NCBI RefSeq assembly: GCF_030499535.1
Contig: NZ_JASTLB010000004.1
Span: 124,001-188,000 of the forward strand
DNA length: 64,000 bases
Direction: 5' to 3'
Source: Streptomyces sp. TG1A-8
GTDB taxonomy: Bacteria; Actinomycetota; Actinomycetes; Streptomycetales; Streptomycetaceae
Shown piece by piece: positions 61,640 through 64,000 of the stretch. The notes beneath the pieces were generated by a model that worked only from the letters and a program-made list of their open reading frames with translations, searched no databases and had not been told where the DNA came from. How positions within the stretch are numbered: position 1 is the first letter of the stretch; each line of letters begins with the position of its first letter. The translations under genes were made by a program, and so were the position numbers.

Positions 61640-61965
61640 GACAACTTTGCCGGAGCCCTGGTCCAGGTGCCACTTGTCCCCCAATTGGGGCTGCCGGCGG
61701 CGCAGCGCGTTGGCGTAGGTCTGCCCGAACTTGGCGCACCAGCGGCGGACCGTTTCGCAGGAGAGGACGATTCCGCGCTCGAGCATGAGCTCCTCGACCT
61801 TGCGGAAGGACAGCGGGAAGCGGTGGTACAGCCACACGCAGTGGGAGATGACCTCGACCGGGTGCCGGTGACCCTGGTACGACAGCGACGCGCTCCCCAC
61901 GGACAACCCTTCTCAAATTGATCAACCCCAAGATCATCCCACCGGGCAGCCAACGTGACAGTGCT
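61640..61965 (-). mobile_element. IS6-family fragment, N-terminal half and left end
   Basis: The left repeat AGCACTGTCACGTT lies at 61952-61965 (minus strand). GTG/ATG-proximal coding SLSYQGHRHPVEVISHCVWL, a helix-turn-helix and DKWHLD follow, breaking off at ~61655 after the first catalytic Asp. It points towards the C-terminal fragment at 60919 but in the opposite orientation, so the two derive from different copies or an inversion. Confidence 0.8.
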
Positions 61966-62234
61966 CCCTTGACGCCTTTGACGACGGGTGGGCACTGATC
62001 AAACCGCTGCTGCCGACACCGGCCTGTGACGTGACAACCGAGACGTGTGTTCCTGGCCTGGGTCGATGACGAGTAGCTGGCTGAAAGTAGTCATGCCGCT
62101 ACCTGGAGTAGCTCAGAAAAACCTCAAAAAGCTTCAGTAAGTAGATCACGTACTGCTTAGGTGATGGGGCCAACGCGTGAAGGGGGACGCTTCTACCTTC
62201 ACTTATGTCATGCATGCGACAGATTGGGGCTTTC
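61966..62234. other. Junction region into lower-GC DNA
   Basis: 61968-62030 still encodes an IS5-family N-terminal scrap (DAFDDGWALIKPLLPTPA). From ~62040 the sequence becomes clearly less GC-rich (e.g. AAAAACCTCAAAAAGCTTCA) and holds the presumed promoter of the gene at 62235. Confidence 0.5.
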
Positions 62235-62665
62235 ATGCGTACCAAGATCAAGGCTGTGGCCGTCTCCTGCGCCATCGCGGCCGGTACTGTGGCGTTAGGT
62301 GCGCCTACCGCCTCCGCCTCGGCCACCGCCTACTACTGCGACTCCTCTGGCTACATGGCCGATAACACGCCCACGCACCGCTGCACCTCCCTGTCTAACG
62401 GCGTCCTTGCCCACTGGAAGTCGTATGGGTCCGGCACCAGCACCAACATCGTCACCAACTACTCCAAGACTGGCGGCTCCACCGTCAGCGCTCGCGTCGG
62501 TTACAGCATGGGCGGTAGCACCGTCTACAGTTCGTACTTCTCCATCAGCGATGGCGAGACGGAGGGACACACCTGGAACAAGACGGGGACTACTACTGCT
62601 CCTCCAGCACCGGCTTGCTGGACTACACGGGCGGCACGTACCAGACACCTTCCGCGCACTGCTGA
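62235..62665 (+). pseudogene. Secreted Cys-containing protein, frameshifted near the 3' end
   Basis: ATG 62235 opens a signal peptide (MRTKIKAVAVSCAIAAGTVA...APTASA) followed by AYYCDSSGYMADNTPTHRCT, HWKSYGSGTSTNIVTNYSKT and SARVGYSMGGSTVYSSYF. After HTWNKTG the -1 frame continues DYYCSSSTGLLDYTGGTYQT PSAHC with a stop at 62663-62665, mirroring the first YYC...C pair and so clearly the right ending. A missing G in the GGGG run near 62597 would explain the shift. Four Cys suggest two disulfides. A secreted small beta-rich protein of unknown role; may be a sequencing error. Confidence 0.6.
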
Positions 62666-62675
62666 ACCTCTAGCG

Positions 62676-62707
62676 CCTGGGCCCCGTCTGTTTGGGCGGG
62701 GCCCAGA
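62676..62707 (+). terminator. Intrinsic-type hairpin after the secreted-protein gene
   Basis: CTGGGCCCCGTC (62677-62688) pairs with the downstream GGCGGGGCCCAG across TGTTTG; it lies 11 nt beyond the restored stop codon at 62665, which supports that stop as the genuine gene end. Confidence 0.8.
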
Positions 62708-62742
62708 GTGCCTCTCGTGTCTGACTGCCAAGGATTACGCCC

Positions 62743-64000
62743 ATGTTTACCGCAGTTTTCCAAGCTCACTACGTCTATCTAGCCGCATGCGCACTGATCG
62801 CTTTTGTGTTCGGCGGCTTAGCGTGGTTCCTGAGTCTCCGTTTCGGCAAGCTCCACGGCGTGTGGTGGGGTTTGCTTGTTGCCACGGTAATCGGAATCCT
62901 TGGAGTCACTTTTATGGGTGGCGGACCGGCCAGCGGCCAATGCGTCATCAATCATAACGTCGCTGAGCCCTTCCATACCACACAAGGCCTGTGGAATCTT
63001 GCCATGACTGTGCCGCTTGGGCTGTTTGGTCTGCTGGCCGTCCGTCGACCCCTGCCCGTAGTGGTTGGCGTTGTGACACTGCCGTTAGCCATCGAGTTCA
63101 CCCAGGCGACAGTGGGCGGTCTCGGGCGGGTATGCGACAGTTCGGACGCCGAAATGAACATTGTCGGCGGTCTTGTGGGGCTCACCGCCGCACTAGTAAC
63201 CATGGCAGGCCGGCGGTCGGTCGAGTGGCAGGGTGGCCTAAAGGCGTCGCTCATCGCTGCGGCGGCGCTTCTCCTGATAGGCACCGGAGTTGCTCGCCCG
63301 ATGCTGGCATACAGTAATATAGATGGAACCGGCTTGTCGGTAGCGAAAGATTCACAACGGCAGGCCGTCGAGCGGGCCGTGCAAGAAGCATTCGGCGACC
63401 GGTATGCGCTTGGGCACGTGTATGAGCAGCCGTGTATTGGGGTGCCGTGTACAAATATCATCTTTACGCTGCTGAGTCGGGATGAGAAGCACCCGCAGGA
63501 TTTTGCCAACGGCAGTCTTTCATGGCCGGACAAGAAGCACTTGAACGTACTCTTGGAAGACAGTGATCGCTCGTACGTTATGGGCTATCCCGTGGCGGGG
63601 ACGAGGAAGCCGACCAACCGGCAGGATGCGTTTCAGATTGCACAGTCGTACATACGCGAGCGCTACCCGTGGGCCAAAGACGCGCCGGTGCACCGGACTT
63701 TCCCTGTTGGCCAGAAAGCGGAACTGGGATGGATGACCAACTGGCGGTGGCTCGAGGGTAACGTTCTCATGCCAAGAATGCTGGACGTTCAGGTTGACAG
63801 GGCCGGACAGGTTTCGCAGGTGGACGTGACGCTTGGATCCACTCACGTGAAGCTCGAAAAGGCCAAGTTAGATGCCAGGCAAGCTGAAAGGGATGTCCAA
63901 GAGGCAATGGCAGCCCGGTCTAAGGCTAGCGGGAGTGGCGACCAAGGCGACCTCAGTTTCAAGGCATTCACACTGAAGGCCGTCAATAGAGATGGCGTGT
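62743..64000 (+). CDS. VanZ-family membrane protein with extracytoplasmic C-terminal domain (3' end outside window)
   Basis: ATG 62743 after AAGGATTACGCCC opens at least 419 residues. The N-terminal part has several membrane segments (YVYLAACALIAFVFGGLAWF, VWWGLLVATVIGILGVTF, and others). LWNLAMTVPLGLFGLLAVRR, PLAIEFTQATVGGLGRVCDS and DAEMNIVGGLVGLTAALVTM form the VanZ-like block. After a fifth hydrophobic segment (~185-205) a ~200-residue soluble domain follows, which I do not recognise. VanZ gives low-level teicoplanin resistance in enterococci; most VanZ-like proteins have no known role. GC is lower than in the rest of the window. Confidence 0.75.
   Translation, partial: MFTAVFQAHYVYLAACALIAFVFGGLAWFLSLRFGKLHGVWWGLLVATVIGILGVTFMGGGPASGQCVINHNVAEPFHTTQGLWNLAMTVPLGLFGLLAVRRPLPVVVGVVTLPLAIEFTQATVGGLGRVCDSSDAEMNIVGGLVGLTAALVTMAGRRSVEWQGGLKASLIAAAALLLIGTGVARPMLAYSNIDGTGLSVAKDSQRQAVERAVQEAFGDRYALGHVYEQPCIGVPCTNIIFTLLSRDEKHPQDFANGSLSWPDKKHLNVLLEDSDRSYVMGYPVAGTRKPTNRQDAFQIAQSYIRERYPWAKDAPVHRTFPVGQKAELGWMTNWRWLEGNVLMPRMLDVQVDRAGQVSQVDVTLGSTHVKLEKAKLDARQAERDVQEAMAARSKASGSGDQGDLSFKAFTLKAVNRDGV

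Noticed and set aside
1..64000. tRNA or rRNA genes
   Set aside because: No tRNA-like cloverleaf with TTCGA arm or rRNA-conserved block was noticed; a covariance-model scan would be decisive.

Overview
The window looks like Streptomyces (or a close actinomycete) DNA. GC is very high, GTG starts and purine-rich ribosome binding sites are common, two WhiB-type iron-sulfur regulators and an Lsr2-like protein are present, and there is a tap-tpg telomere operon, which is known only from linear Streptomyces-type replicons. A ParA-type ATPase with an overlapping partner gene, a decapitated MobF relaxase and many broken insertion sequences suggest a linear plasmid, or a plasmid-derived chromosome arm, with accessory cargo. 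No telomere end, rRNA, tRNA or CRISPR array was seen.

Layout. 1-2.4 kb: a translationally coupled operon (GGDEF fragment, ASCH protein, WhiB protein, Lsr2-like protein, a small ORF cut by an IS). 2.4-7.6 kb: an IS5-family element split around a TetR/SDR pair, then an IS701-type element with a TTAG duplication and another IS5-family element with a TTA duplication. 7.6-10.8 kb: a broken kinase gene and a two-gene operon with a membrane metallopeptidase. 10.8-16 kb: partition genes between two strong terminators, hypothetical genes, the relaxase remnant and a repeat-rich non-coding region with 14-bp iterons. 16-18 kb: an IS110 fragment joined to an IS3-family element. 18-22.5 kb: a PspA plus TPM-domain membrane-stress operon and a coupled secreted-protein pair. 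22.5-28.2 kb: small regulators, an IS6 element, a second WhiB gene and gene remnants. 28.2-34.4 kb: an MFS exporter and a run of decayed mobile genes (ISL3, IS21, large serine recombinase, GntR fragment).

34.4-43.2 kb is a catabolic block on the minus strand: pyruvate:quinone dehydrogenase (poxB), a group II intron just upstream of it, NAD-malic enzyme, a beta-hydroxyacid dehydrogenase and a succinate-semialdehyde dehydrogenase. Two internally deleted pseudogenes (aspartase-like, maleylpyruvate-isomerase-like) lie among them. 43.2-59.4 kb is bounded by two nearly identical, inverted IS6-family copies that share a change at a catalytic Asp. Between them lie a virginiamycin B lyase pseudogene, a Tn3-family transposase, a zeta-toxin-like fragment, the intact tap-tpg operon, an enoyl-CoA hydratase/TetR pair, further IS remnants and an alpha/beta hydrolase. 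59.4-62 kb is IS debris. 62-64 kb has lower GC and carries a secreted Cys-containing protein (frameshifted) and a VanZ-family membrane protein that runs off the window.

How it fits together: parAB would segregate the replicon, and tap/tpg would complete replication of protein-capped linear ends. The metabolic and membrane-stress genes are cargo. IS recombination has repeatedly cut, inverted and fused the rest. The most interesting unexplained signals are a helically phased 11-bp pentamer array in the tap promoter region, the 14-bp iterons at 15.3 kb, and recurring in-phase A_AAG_GGG slippery sites in unrelated transposase genes.
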